A stretch of DNA of 29,853 bases from Bacteroidales bacterium (GCA_004552485.1 SFOH01000024.1:1-29853); one strand, 5' to 3'; positions 1 to 8,653 are shown, numbered from the stretch's first letter. Program-made: numbers and translations. Notes: generated from the letters alone by a model not told the origin.

Positions 1-53
1 GCCCCAACAACGCCGACCACCGCCAGCAATATAACGATAAACAGTTTTTTCAT
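1..53 (-). CDS. N-terminus of a secreted or membrane protein (partial)
   Basis: Seen: an ATG on the minus strand at 53 opens a frame running off the left edge, encoding MKKLFIVILLAVVGVVG. A Lys-Lys start followed by an unbroken hydrophobic run is a typical signal peptide or membrane anchor. Too little is present to name the protein. AAAGGTG lies about 10 nt before the ATG and could be a weak ribosome binding site. A promoter (TACCTTTG at 144-137, CTTG at 168-165) and three 30-bp-spaced repeats lie just upstream, so the gene probably begins its own transcript. The start is well supported; the identity is unknown. Confidence 0.75.
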   Translation of the reverse strand, partial: MKKLFIVILLAVVGVVG

Positions 54-60
54 AAGAATA

Positions 61-140
61 TTCACCTTTTGATATGCAAAAATCGGAGTTTTTGCTTATT
101 GACATGCAAAGACATAAGCATTTGCTTATTGATATGCAAA
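61..140. repeat. Three repeats spaced exactly 30 bp apart in a leader
   Basis: Units lie at 61-80, 91-110 and 121-140. Units 2 and 3 differ at one base and each has TTTGC and GCAAA arms around 10 nt, which is a dyad. Unit 1 keeps only the right half (TTTTGATATGCAAA). The 30-bp period is about three helical turns, so protein sites would face the same side of DNA. On the minus strand the array sits at the inferred transcription start and leader of the gene at 53. It could be an operator series or a repeated RNA leader. Confidence 0.7.
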
Positions 141-168
141 GGTAAGAACTTATTTTCCAACGCGCAAG
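137..168 (-). promoter_or_regulatory. Bacteroidota-type promoter for the gene starting at 53
   Basis: On the minus strand CTTG (168-165) is separated by exactly 20 nt from TACCTTTG (144-137), which matches the TAnnTTTG -7 consensus. The leader to the ATG would be about 75-80 nt and would contain most of the 30-bp-spaced repeats. Spacing and -7 fit well; the -33 box has only TTG of TTTG. Confidence 0.5.
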
Positions 169-215
169 CCTCTCCCCCGCTTTCTTTACGAACCCCCCTG
201 CATTTTTGACGAAAC

Positions 216-242
216 CCCCGCCCCGCAGGCTCGCGGCACGGT
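216..242 (-). repeat. REP-like palindrome, degenerate copy
   Basis: On the minus strand this reads ACCGTG, then CCGCGAGCC, TGC and GGGGCGGGG. It has the layout of the other copies (ACCGTG, 9-nt arm, TGC, 9-nt arm), but three of nine stem positions no longer pair. Probably a decayed member of the family. Confidence 0.5.
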
Positions 243-423
243 AAAAAACACCCGGAGGCGGGGCCGGGCAAAGGGCCTCATGCGCACCACCCGCAGAAAA
301 AGCGGAACGGGGCGGGGGCACGGTATGGGAAGCCCCCGCCGGGCGGCCCGGGAGAGGGGGCGCGAAGCGGGGGCGAGAGCCGGAAAGGAGCCGGAAAGGA
401 GCCGAAGGGGCTTGAGCCGGAGG

Positions 424-450
424 ACCGTGCCGGGAGCCTGCGGCTCCCGG
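424..450 (+). repeat. REP-like palindrome (ACCGTG + 9-bp stem + TGC loop)
   Basis: ACCGTG at 424-429 is followed by arms CCGGGAGCC (430-438) and GGCTCCCGG (442-450) around TGC. The stem pairs perfectly. It lies 35 bp past the stop of the barrel gene (minus strand), so it could also protect or end that transcript. The same 27 bases occur at 17486-17512. Confidence 0.8.
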
Positions 451-484
451 AAAAATGGGTCTCCGAAGGGGGGAGCCGGCGGTC

Positions 485-1858
485 TCAGAAGAGGAAGTTG
501 AGGCCGAGGTTGACGGAGGCGTTGCTGCTCAGGGGCACGAACTCTTTGGTGGTTTTGCCAAGGGTGTGGTCCATGCCCACGAAGAAGTTGAAGCAGCCGG
601 GGTGGATGTTCACGAGCCAGCCAAAGCCGACGCCGAAGGTGCCGGCGCTCATGTTGACGCCGCCGTCGAGCCACTTGAGCGGGGAGACGTTGGCGGAGAG
701 GCGGAAGTCGGTGTAGGTGTATTCGCCCTGGATGCGGGTGGTGTTGAGGAGGCCGAACTTGAGGTTGCGGTAGACGGGGAGGGCGTAGCGGGCGCCGATG
801 TTGAGGGTGGCGCCGAGGGCGGTGGTGCGGCCGCCGGTTTCGCCGGCGTCTTCGAGCTCATAGATGGCGGAGATGTCGTCGCGGATGTTGTCCCATTGGT
901 TCTTGAAGCTGTTGTCGGCGTTCTCGTCGGCGCTGAAGGTGTAGCGGTCGGTGTTGAAGGTTTTGTCGCCGTTGGTGGTGGCGAGGTAGTTCTTGTTCCA
1001 GCTGATGAAGCCGAGGTCGAGGATGGCGGCGGAGATTTCGAGGTCGGGGATGACCTGGTAGGCGGCGCCGAGGTCGACGGCCATACCGAAGCCGTTCATG
1101 CCGAATTTGTCGAGGTCCATGCCGTCGACGTAGGTGTGGCCGGAGTGGTGGTTGACGGCGGTTTTGTAGCGGAGGTTGCGGACGGAGGAGTTGAGGGTGG
1201 CGTTGGAGGTGACGCTCCAGTTGTCGGTGCCGAGGTTGAGGGTGGCTTTGTCGAAGCGTGCGTCCATGTCGCCGGCGCCGACGAGGAATTTGAGGGTACC
1301 GCCGACGCGCAGGCGTTTGGTGATTTCGTGGCTGTGGCCGAGGGCGATTTCGGCGTAGGCTGTGGCGCGGGCGCGGGTGTCGCTGAGGTCATAGCTGGTG
1401 TTGGAGGCACCCTCTTTGAGCAGCGAGAAGAGCGAGCGGGGCAGCTGTGCGGCCACGGAGGCGCGGGCGTTGACGGCGACGGTGTTGTAGCCCTTGAAGG
1501 CTTTGAAGCCGAAGGCGAGGACGGGGAGTTTGACGTCGGCGCCGATGCGGTTTTTGTCGGAGATGTTCTTCATGACTTCCTCGACGGAGATGGCGGGGTT
1601 GAGGAAGGTGGTTGTGCGGCCGTCGACGTTGTAGATGACGTCGCGGACGTGGAGGTTGCCCTGCATGGCTACGTTGACGTTGCCGAGGCCGGGCATGGCC
1701 ACGAAGTTCTTGGAGTTGGCGAAGGCGGGGTTGCTCTGAAAGCGGTATGTGTAGTCGTCGACGAAGTATCCGGAGTTGGTATTCTGGGCGACGGCGGGGA
1801 GGCTGATGAGGGCGGCGGCGGCCAGGGCCTTTATATGTTTGGGGAGTTGCATTGTCAT
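485..1858 (-). CDS. Outer-membrane beta-barrel protein, DUF5723-like
   Basis: A 457-residue protein with an N-terminal signal peptide (hydrophobic stretch ALAAAALISLPAVA, cleavage near residue 24 before QNTNSG). The rest is rich in alternating polar/hydrophobic strands with many Gly, Asn and aromatic residues, and it ends in Phe (NLGLNFLF), the usual C-terminal signature of outer-membrane barrels. I associate the sequence with Bacteroidota DUF5723-type proteins; that assignment is from memory and not searched. ATG at 1858 or two codons later at 1852 are both possible starts. It lies 43 bp downstream of the lipoprotein gene on the same strand, so the two are probably co-transcribed and may form an envelope pair. 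Function unknown. Confidence 0.8.
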   Translation of the reverse strand: MTMQLPKHIKALAAAALISLPAVAQNTNSGYFVDDYTYRFQSNPAFANSKNFVAMPGLGNVNVAMQGNLHVRDVIYNVDGRTTTFLNPAISVEEVMKNISDKNRIGADVKLPVLAFGFKAFKGYNTVAVNARASVAAQLPRSLFSLLKEGASNTSYDLSDTRARATAYAEIALGHSHEITKRLRVGGTLKFLVGAGDMDARFDKATLNLGTDNWSVTSNATLNSSVRNLRYKTAVNHHSGHTYVDGMDLDKFGMNGFGMAVDLGAAYQVIPDLEISAAILDLGFISWNKNYLATTNGDKTFNTDRYTFSADENADNSFKNQWDNIRDDISAIYELEDAGETGGRTTALGATLNIGARYALPVYRNLKFGLLNTTRIQGEYTYTDFRLSANVSPLKWLDGGVNMSAGTFGVGFGWLVNIHPGCFNFFVGMDHTLGKTTKEFVPLSSNASVNLGLNFLF

Positions 1859-1901
1859 TGGGTTGTTGGGTATTTGACGTTTTTTGGGGAGGGATTAGTC
1901 A

Positions 1902-3704
1902 TCAGAGGTCCTTGAGGTAGAAGCCGGATGCCGTAGCGCGGATGCCGGTGAGGGTGATGGTCATGTCGGGCGAGAGGGGTTTGCCGTCGGCGCCTGCCAC
2001 GGCCGTGGCCACGTAGTGGATTCCGTCAAGGCCGCTGCCGGCGGGGATGACGCCCTGTGTCTCGACTTTCACCACGCAGTCTTTGGCGTTGGCGGGGACG
2101 GAGGCGGAGGTGATGGTGATGGGGCGGCCCTGAGCGTCGTTGATGCGGTTGCCCTTAGTGTCGACGGGATATCCGGTGAGGGTGAGGGCGACGGGGATGT
2201 TTGTGCTGACCGTTGTCTCGACGAGGAGTTTCTCGATGGTGATGTGGTCGACGTCGTCGGTGTTCCAGCCGTCGACGGTCTTGGCATAGACAATGCGGGA
2301 GTCGGCCTTGAGGCCGAGGGGGGCGGTGATGTCGTAGTCGCCGTGGACGGCGCCGTTGTCCTTGCCGAGGACAAAGTCGGTGACTTTCTGCTCGGGAACG
2401 CGGGGGTCTACGAGTTCGAAGGAGAGGGATGCGGGCAGGCCTTCGCCGGCGAGGACGTCGCCGAGGGTTGAGAATTTGATCCACTTGGCGCCCTCATAGC
2501 CCTTGATGGGCGCGGACGGGTCGGCGGGCGAGAGGACGAAGGCGGAGGTGGCGGCGGTGCCGTCGAGGACGATGTCGGCGTCGGCCGTGAACGAGCGGTC
2601 AGGCTGGCCGTTGCGGTGTGCGATGACGCGCAGTCCGGTGCGTGCGCCGAGGCCATAGGCGGCCAGCGGGTTGACGATCTTCAGATAGACCTGCGGATTC
2701 TGCAGCGCCACGTCGGTTCCCTCCTGCGAGAGGATGTCGGGGAGGCCGGAGAGCGAGACGTCGGGGATGTTCACGTCGGAGATGTCGTAGCTGATGACGC
2801 CGGTGAACGAGTTGACCGTGGTGGTTCCGAGCGTGTAGCTGACGTTGATGGTGACGGTTGCGGGCAGGCGCGAGGGGTCGGTGACGGTGAGGTCGGAGGC
2901 CTTGACGGTGCACTGGCCGCTGAGGATGTAGAACTCGCCGTCGATGCGGAACCGGCCGTCGTCGGTGTTGTCGGCGGAGGGCTTGAACTCGGCCTCGCCG
3001 GCTTTCTCCATGAAGTCGATGTCGACGCCGCCGGCGCGCACGGTGAGCATGGTGTTGGCACGGGTGGCGGTGAAGGCGGGCACGGTGAGGACGCCCGTCG
3101 ATTTGTTGTACTTGGCGCCGGACATTCCGTCAACGCTGACGTTCTCGAGGCCGCGGGGCAGCTGGAGCGAGAGGTCGCTGACGGTCATGGCCTTGACCAG
3201 GCCGTCGAGCTCGGGGAAGATGATGTCGAGCATGAGCGACATGTCGCATTTCACGGCGTCGACGTCGCGGATGTATCGGCTGACGTTGCCGCTCGAGAAC
3301 GAGAACGTGCGCTCGCCCGTTGCAAGGCCGAACTCGAGGGCCGGGGGCATCATGCCGGCGGGGAGGTCGCCGATGCCCGTGTCGATGACGGTCTTGGAGG
3401 GAGCGATTGTGGGCGACGTGAAGGAGATGGGGGCGACGGAGATGTCGCCGGAGTCGAAGGAGCCGCCTTTTTCGACGGCATACTCGCCATTGACGACATG
3501 CACCACATTGTCCGGGTCGTTGTAGTCGATGTTGAAGATGTTGTCAAGCTCGATGGGCTCGATGTTCACGGGGATGGTGAGATTGTTCACCGGAATTTTA
3601 ACAAGGGTGTCGACGTCGCTGAGGTCGTAGTCGTTGTCAACGCAGGCCGTCAGGGCCAGACAGAGACCTAAACCGGCGAGGGCCCGGACAAATTTGTGAT
3701 GCAT
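1902..3704 (-). CDS. Large predicted surface lipoprotein of unknown function
   Basis: A 600-residue protein. Residues 1-20 form a lipoprotein signal peptide ending in the lipobox LTAC, with Cys21 as the lipid-bearing residue. The following VDNDYDLSD is strongly acidic, like the export tags that carry Bacteroidota lipoproteins to the cell surface, so surface display is a reasonable inference. The remainder is Thr/Val/Ser/Gly-rich with short alternating segments and looks like several beta-sandwich domains; no catalytic motif is seen. It has a good promoter directly upstream and is followed after 43 bp by the barrel gene. The pair may work together at the outer membrane, but substrate and role are not visible. 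Confidence 0.75.
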   Translation of the reverse strand: MHHKFVRALAGLGLCLALTACVDNDYDLSDVDTLVKIPVNNLTIPVNIEPIELDNIFNIDYNDPDNVVHVVNGEYAVEKGGSFDSGDISVAPISFTSPTIAPSKTVIDTGIGDLPAGMMPPALEFGLATGERTFSFSSGNVSRYIRDVDAVKCDMSLMLDIIFPELDGLVKAMTVSDLSLQLPRGLENVSVDGMSGAKYNKSTGVLTVPAFTATRANTMLTVRAGGVDIDFMEKAGEAEFKPSADNTDDGRFRIDGEFYILSGQCTVKASDLTVTDPSRLPATVTINVSYTLGTTTVNSFTGVISYDISDVNIPDVSLSGLPDILSQEGTDVALQNPQVYLKIVNPLAAYGLGARTGLRVIAHRNGQPDRSFTADADIVLDGTAATSAFVLSPADPSAPIKGYEGAKWIKFSTLGDVLAGEGLPASLSFELVDPRVPEQKVTDFVLGKDNGAVHGDYDITAPLGLKADSRIVYAKTVDGWNTDDVDHITIEKLLVETTVSTNIPVALTLTGYPVDTKGNRINDAQGRPITITSASVPANAKDCVVKVETQGVIPAGSGLDGIHYVATAVAGADGKPLSPDMTITLTGIRATASGFYLKDL

Positions 3705-3754
3705 AAGAGATTGTGTGTTATATAATTGTTTTAATCGAGTTTTTCAGGGGATAA

Positions 3755-3810
3755 TGACTCGGGTATGCGTAATGAGTCACAAAAGTAATGAATAAACTTT
3801 AAAAATCCAA
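3755..3810 (-). promoter_or_regulatory. Promoter with start-site dyad for the lipoprotein/barrel operon
   Basis: On the minus strand TTGG (3810-3807) is followed after 19 nt by TACTTTTG (3787-3780), a full TAnnTTTG match. Immediately downstream, where transcription should begin, is the inverted repeat TGACTC-N13-GAGTCA (3755-3760 and 3774-3779). This could be an operator overlapping the start site or a short 5' hairpin. Confidence 0.6.
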
Positions 3811-3895
3811 CATTTTCGCCCTCAAATATGTTTCATTTCCGTCCCTCCGGCGCAAAAATCCCCGCCCTCCCGACCAACCGGCGCCATGAATTGCG

Positions 3896-3928
3896 AAAAA
3901 GAGCGGCGCCCGCGGGGGCGTCGCTCTT
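3896..3928 (-). terminator. Intrinsic terminator of the amidase operon
   Basis: Arms 3899-3911 and 3916-3928 form a 13-bp stem with one G-T wobble and a 4-nt loop. Read on the minus strand it ends in a T run (TTTTT, 3900-3896). It lies about 43 bp past the amidase stop codon. Confidence 0.85.
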
Positions 3929-3970
3929 CACTATGTTCACTGGTTTGGTGCTATCGCACCGGGGGTTCGT

Positions 3971-6900
3971 TTACTTGATGACAACCTTGGAGGACTTGTT
4001 GCCCTGGACGCGGATGTAGAGGCCCGGGGTCAGGTTCTCGGCGCTGATCTGAACGCCGTTGAGGTTGTAGTAGAGCACGGGAGCGTCTGCATCGACACCT
4101 TCCTCGTCGACAGCGATGTCCTCGACGCCGCTGCCCAGGCCGGTGATGACGTAAGCGGCACGGGCGGGAGTGGTGACAACATTGTCGTCGGTGGGAAGTG
4201 CAACATTGTAGAAGCTGCATTTTGTGCGGGCATAGAACGAGAGGTTGCCGGCGTAGTCATAGGTCATGTAAACCTGGTTGTCGGAGGTGGGAGCGTCGAA
4301 CTTGTACTTGAGGGTGAAGGTCGGTTTGCCTTCGTTCCAGGTGAGGTCGTAGATGCCGAGCTTGCCGATTTCGGAGACAGCGGCGGTCTTGCCGTCGGCG
4401 GAGATGGCCAGGCCTGCAGTGCAGTTGTCCATGCCTTCGATGGCGCTTGACTGGTAGAGGACGTTGCCTTCTTTGTCAGCATAGAGGAAGCCGGGGCAGC
4501 CGGTGGTGTTGTTGCCGGAGCCGCGCACCTGCGATGCGAAGAAGCCGTCGGGAGTGGCGATGAAGTGTACGTTGGTGTTGGCCAGGATGCTCTTCAGGCC
4601 GAGAATCTTGGAGGGAGCAACGCCCCAGGTCTTGGCAGTGCCCATGTCGTAGCGAACGACCTGGTTGCCCGCGAGGTCCTCGTCGAAGGTGTACATCACG
4701 CCGTCGCAGTAGCCGACGCCGGGGGTGCCGGAGCCGACTTTCACGCCGTTGTTGGTGATGAGGCCGTTACCGTCCATGGTGCCTTCGAATACGGAGTAGG
4801 GCTCGACGTCGGGAGTGGTGACGTCAAAGGCAGCGACGCCGTGCGAGGTGTCGCCCCACGAGGCAAGGAGAATCTCGTTGCCGCGAACGGCACCGCGCAT
4901 GGGCGATGAGGTGTTAGCTTTAGCACCGCCGATGACTGCGCAGTTCTTGTGGATGAGCGAGTGGGTCTTGGTGCCGGCGGGGTCGTAGATGTTGATGCCG
5001 CGGTTGCCGGCAGCGTAGGCGACGGTCATACCGAAGGCGTCGGCCTCGGGATCGTTGAAGTGGTCGACACCGCCGCGGAGTGTGCCGCTGACGGAAGCGT
5101 CGACAGCCTCGATGGCGCCGACAGCGGGAACAGCGATTGAGCTGTTGGTGACGGCGACGCTCCATGAGTAGTTGACGTTCTTGTTGAGGTCGTTGGCGTC
5201 AACCTGAGCTGAGCCGCTCTCGCCCTTGGCAAGAGCTCCGACGGGATATTCAACGTTGGCTGAACCGTCGGCGGGGGTGAGGACGATCTTGGCATCCTTC
5301 ACGTCGGAAGAAACCTTGAACGAGAGGGTGTAGACGGCGTCGTTCTTCTCCTGTTTGAGGTCGTAGGCGAAGGCGCGGAGATGAACGTTCTGGGTGGCGC
5401 CGCGGGTGGTGAAGCGCGAAACCTTGCCGCCGCGAACGGCGTAGAGGTTCATGTAGGCAGCGGTGACGTTGCCTTCGGCATCGGCGTCTACTTCGGGCTC
5501 ACCGGCAGCAGCGGCCGTTGCCTCGGCGTCGGCCTCGGCGATGGCGGTGTTGGTGGTGGCCACGGGAGCGGCGTCGGTGAGGTTGTTGAGGTCAACGAGG
5601 CGCACGCCGCCGTTCTTGCCCTCGGCGGGGTTGTCAGCGACAGCCATGAACGAGTGACCGGCATAGCGGTAGTAACCGGCGCCTATTGCGGGAGTGCCTG
5701 CGCCTTCACCGGCCTCGGTGATGTTGGTGAGGTCATTGAAACCGGCTTTGAAGGGAGCCAGTTTTGAAGAAGTTACGATGAACGAGTCAGCATCGTCCGG
5801 AGCGGTGGTGAACAGGTAGTCATCGCCCAGTTTTGTGCCGGCGAAGTTGGCGTGAACAGCGCTGTTGATGAAAGTGCCGGAGGCCATTTCACCGTCGATG
5901 ATGGTGTAGGCGTTGCCGAAGATGCGGCGGCTCTCGTACCAAGACTCGGCGGGCATTATTATCTTACCGTCGGCCAGAGTGCCGGAGTAGGCCATTGTTG
6001 AGCCCACGTAAGCGCGGTACATGTTTCCGGAGAGTTTTGAAGTGAACATCTTCACGGGGTTTCCGGTGGGAAGGCCGTTTTCGTCGTTCTCCCAGCGGTA
6101 AACAGACACTTCGCCGCGCTCTTCGCCGGCTTCGAGCTGGCTGTCGCTGAACTCGTTGAGGGTCTGGTTGCAGGCCACGAGGACGCCGTCAGCGGTGAGC
6201 TGGATGTCGGAGATGTCGCGCTGAGCATAGCTCAGGCCGGATGTTCCTTCAACGGAGACGTTGGCCAGAACGGCCTTCTCCTTGGTGTCGTAAACGAGAA
6301 TGGTGGGCACGGGCTTCTCATCCTTGCTCTGGGCCAGGATGTAGAGCTTGCCGTTGCGGGCGATGGCGCGGCGCACGGTCTTGTCGGCGAGGGCCTCGAT
6401 AGGCTCGTCCACGTAGCTCTGCTCAAAGACGTATTCTTCGCCGGCATGGATTGCGGGGTTGGTCACAGGGTCGGGATAGTTCTCGTAGACGATTGTGGGA
6501 GGCACGTAGTTGACGCTTTCGAGGTTGATGGAGGGCTGGGCGAGGCCGGCGGCGGTCACTTCAACTTCGATGGGCTCGTTGGCCTTGTACTCGTCGGAGG
6601 AGGCGACAACGGTGTACTTGCCGGGCTCGAGGTCACGGAAGACGTAAGCGCCGTTGTAGTAGTTGTCGGTGGTGTATGTTGCCACTTCCTTGCCGTCCTT
6701 GGAGAGCACGACTTTGACGCCGTTGAGGGGCTTGTAGGCGTCCTCGGTGGTGGGATTGGGCTTGTAGGCGTTGTCCTTGAATTTCTCGTGGAGGTCACGT
6801 ACGCAGCCGTAGATGACGCCGGTCTTCTCTTTCTCCAGGCCGAAGTAGTCGGCGATGCCGTGGGCGTAGGCGTCGCCTTCAACGCGGCAGACGTCGAAGT

Positions 6901-7747
6901 TCATGGCGCGGTGGCGTGCGGGCTGATAGGTGTGGAAGTATCCCTCCACCAGGTATCCGGGGGTGTGGTGGCGCAGAGCGCCCAGGTAGCCGTAGGCGCC
7001 GTTGTCGCCCGTGACGCCGGTGCCGTAGAAGTCCAGGTCACCGCGGATGTTCATGTTGGTGGCGGAGTAGTAGGTCCACTGGCCGTATTTGTTGGCGAAG
7101 GCATAGGGCCAACTCTTCTGAGCCATGGTTTTGCTGGTGGTCATCATGGTGTTGTCCAGGCCTGCGGTTGAGCCGGCCTCGCAGGAGTCATATCCGCGAT
7201 AGATGTAGAGGGGATAGTTGGTGTTTGTGCCCTCAGTGGCGGCGTTGGAGTGGATGGAGATGAACATGTCAAAGTTGTTGGCGTCCACCTCGGCGCTGAT
7301 TTCAGAGAGGCTGCGGTTGTAGTAATCAAGGTCGGCGGGCACTTCCTTGCCCTCACCTTTCAGCTGTGTTGCGGTGCCGTTGTCCTCGTGGAAGGGGCCG
7401 CATTTCACGTGGCTCATGACAATGTTGTTGCTCATGTCACGTGCGGCGCCAATCTGCCATCGCTCGCCGGTTTGGTTGAGGGAGGGGTCAAATTTCAGAC
7501 CGTATTCACGCAGGTCCTCCAGCAGGCCGAAAGCCTTCCAGAGGTTGGTGTTAGACTCAAAGAAGCTGAGCGTGTCCGTGTTTGTGCGTGAGTAAGCGCC
7601 GTGTCCCACCAGGGTGCAGGGGCGGTCGTTGGCGGTCCAGGAGCCGTGGCCGGGGTTGATGTAAATACGGAGCTCGTCAGCGGTCTTTGCGGAGGCGCCA
7701 ACGGCAACGGCCAGCGCCAGCGCTGAAGTAAGTAATATCTTTTTCAT
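3971..7747 (-). CDS. Secreted N-acetylmuramoyl-L-alanine amidase with large C-terminal region
   Basis: A 1258-residue exported protein expected to cut the amide bond between muramic acid and the stem peptide. Signal peptide residues 1-20 (ending GASA). Residues 25-305 are an Amidase_3 zinc domain: INPGHG with His34, Glu64, SIHSNA with His166, and the catalytic-type Glu268 in YLVEGYF, so the active site looks intact. Residues 310-415 resemble a carboxypeptidase-regulatory-like beta fold (YVFRDLEPGKYTVVAS). The next ~800 residues are repetitive beta structure with an Ala/Glu/Asp-rich linker near 735-760. The end (LNGVQISAENLTPGLYIRVQ, then a basic tail) resembles Bacteroidota C-terminal sorting domains of type IX secretion; that route is inferred. 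It starts 9 bp after the propeller gene and should share its transcript. Similar proteins are sometimes labelled xanthan lyase; I trust the amidase motifs more. Confidence 0.85.
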   Translation of the reverse strand: MKKILLTSALALAVAVGASAKTADELRIYINPGHGSWTANDRPCTLVGHGAYSRTNTDTLSFFESNTNLWKAFGLLEDLREYGLKFDPSLNQTGERWQIGAARDMSNNIVMSHVKCGPFHEDNGTATQLKGEGKEVPADLDYYNRSLSEISAEVDANNFDMFISIHSNAATEGTNTNYPLYIYRGYDSCEAGSTAGLDNTMMTTSKTMAQKSWPYAFANKYGQWTYYSATNMNIRGDLDFYGTGVTGDNGAYGYLGALRHHTPGYLVEGYFHTYQPARHRAMNFDVCRVEGDAYAHGIADYFGLEKEKTGVIYGCVRDLHEKFKDNAYKPNPTTEDAYKPLNGVKVVLSKDGKEVATYTTDNYYNGAYVFRDLEPGKYTVVASSDEYKANEPIEVEVTAAGLAQPSINLESVNYVPPTIVYENYPDPVTNPAIHAGEEYVFEQSYVDEPIEALADKTVRRAIARNGKLYILAQSKDEKPVPTILVYDTKEKAVLANVSVEGTSGLSYAQRDISDIQLTADGVLVACNQTLNEFSDSQLEAGEERGEVSVYRWENDENGLPTGNPVKMFTSKLSGNMYRAYVGSTMAYSGTLADGKIIMPAESWYESRRIFGNAYTIIDGEMASGTFINSAVHANFAGTKLGDDYLFTTAPDDADSFIVTSSKLAPFKAGFNDLTNITEAGEGAGTPAIGAGYYRYAGHSFMAVADNPAEGKNGGVRLVDLNNLTDAAPVATTNTAIAEADAEATAAAAGEPEVDADAEGNVTAAYMNLYAVRGGKVSRFTTRGATQNVHLRAFAYDLKQEKNDAVYTLSFKVSSDVKDAKIVLTPADGSANVEYPVGALAKGESGSAQVDANDLNKNVNYSWSVAVTNSSIAVPAVGAIEAVDASVSGTLRGGVDHFNDPEADAFGMTVAYAAGNRGINIYDPAGTKTHSLIHKNCAVIGGAKANTSSPMRGAVRGNEILLASWGDTSHGVAAFDVTTPDVEPYSVFEGTMDGNGLITNNGVKVGSGTPGVGYCDGVMYTFDEDLAGNQVVRYDMGTAKTWGVAPSKILGLKSILANTNVHFIATPDGFFASQVRGSGNNTTGCPGFLYADKEGNVLYQSSAIEGMDNCTAGLAISADGKTAAVSEIGKLGIYDLTWNEGKPTFTLKYKFDAPTSDNQVYMTYDYAGNLSFYARTKCSFYNVALPTDDNVVTTPARAAYVITGLGSGVEDIAVDEEGVDADAPVLYYNLNGVQISAENLTPGLYIRVQGNKSSKVVIK

Positions 7748-7756
7748 GACAGACGC

Positions 7757-8653
7757 TTATTTACGGAGGTTAATAATGTAAACCTCACCGGTGGGAGTGG
7801 TGAAAGCCACGCGCGAACCGTCGGCCGAAGCCGAAGGATAAGTGGCGATCACAGAGTCGTCGGTGAGTTTCTGAACAGCGTTGGTGTTGACATCGAGTGC
7901 AACGATCGAGCAGGCCTTGAGCTGCTGGTCCTGACCGGCCACCTCGTCCTGACCGACGAGCATGTCGTTGCCGGCCCAGACGGCGGCGCGGAGCGGACCG
8001 TGGCTCTTGACATCAGAGCCGTCGAGGTTGCAGGTGAAGCAGCCTTTGCCCACCAGCCAGTAGCACACGCGGGTGCCGGCCGGATTGACCGAAGCCCAGA
8101 TGTAGGAACCGCGGCCCTGAGGGTCGATGGTGCGGGTGCGGCCGTTGACCGTGACGTCAAGATGGCCGAAGTTGATGGCTGCGAACGGAGCCTTTACGGC
8201 CTTCTCGCTGCCCAGGGCAACCGCGCGGGCCTTGCTCTTCTCCTGAGCATTGACGCTGCCGCCCACCACAGCATAGCCGTGGGCGAGCTTGCGCGTGGCC
8301 TTCACGATGGTTTTCACACTGCCGTCCGAGAGGTTCACGGCCTCCAGGGCATTGTAACGCAGATGCTTCTTGTCATAGGTCGGACGCGTGTAGACCACGT
8401 TGTTGCCGTCTGCTGACACGGTGAAATTGTACAGACCGGCGCCGTTGGCAATAGTAGCCTGGGAGCCGTCAGCCAGATTCACCTTCTTGAGCGCTTGAGC
8501 GGTGTTGGTCACCACAAAAGAGCCGTCCGGGCTGATGGCCGCCTTCTCAGAGAGCACACCGTCCACACGGGTGACAGACTCCACTGTCACCAGCTGGGCC
8601 GATGCCGTCAGGAAAGCCAGCACAGCAGCCGCCGTCATGAAAAATTTTTTCAT
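7757..8653 (-). CDS. Exported TolB/WD40-like beta-propeller protein
   Basis: A 298-residue protein with a signal peptide (MKKFFMTAAAVLAFLTASAQ, cleavage near residue 19-20). The mature part has repeated blades of the PD40/TolB kind, for example ISPDGSFVVTN, VSADGNNVVYTRP, VNPAGTRVCYW and ASADGSRVAFTTP, about four to five recognisable blades, which suggests a single propeller. No enzymatic motif is seen. It is the first gene of a two-gene unit with the amidase 9 bp downstream, so it may assist peptidoglycan binding, scaffolding or regulation of that enzyme; this is inference from position only. Its leader is unusually long or its promoter is atypical: no good -7 box lies within 100 bp, and the nearest match is TATATTTG at 8985-8978. 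Confidence 0.8.
   Translation of the reverse strand: MKKFFMTAAAVLAFLTASAQLVTVESVTRVDGVLSEKAAISPDGSFVVTNTAQALKKVNLADGSQATIANGAGLYNFTVSADGNNVVYTRPTYDKKHLRYNALEAVNLSDGSVKTIVKATRKLAHGYAVVGGSVNAQEKSKARAVALGSEKAVKAPFAAINFGHLDVTVNGRTRTIDPQGRGSYIWASVNPAGTRVCYWLVGKGCFTCNLDGSDVKSHGPLRAAVWAGNDMLVGQDEVAGQDQQLKACSIVALDVNTNAVQKLTDDSVIATYPSASADGSRVAFTTPTGEVYIINLRK

Larger units (their letters stand above)
54..484. other. Intergenic region, 431 bp
   Basis: Between the partial gene at 53 and the stop of the barrel gene at 485. The left third is AT-rich and holds the promoter and 30-bp repeats. From about 160 to 480 it is very GC-rich, with G-rich runs on the plus strand, an 11-bp unit GAGCCGGAAAG repeated about three times at 377-408, a degenerate REP-like palindrome at 216-242 and a good copy at 424-450. 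Open frames here are low-complexity Arg/Gly/Pro text, so I see no gene. Confidence 0.7.

Noticed and set aside
61..140. CRISPR array
   Set aside because: Only three short units with 10-bp gaps; spacers are not unique 30-nt sequences and no cas genes are present.
62..271. 69-codon minus frame with a repeated Leu-His-Ile-Asn-Lys-Gln peptide
   Set aside because: The repeat is explained by a 30-bp DNA repeat in a promoter/leader; no gene-like start or composition in its first half.
455..1915. 486-codon open frame on the plus strand opposite the barrel gene
   Set aside because: Gly/Val/Glu/Ala-only text created by GC-rich third codon positions; the minus strand gene has a signal peptide and barrel features.
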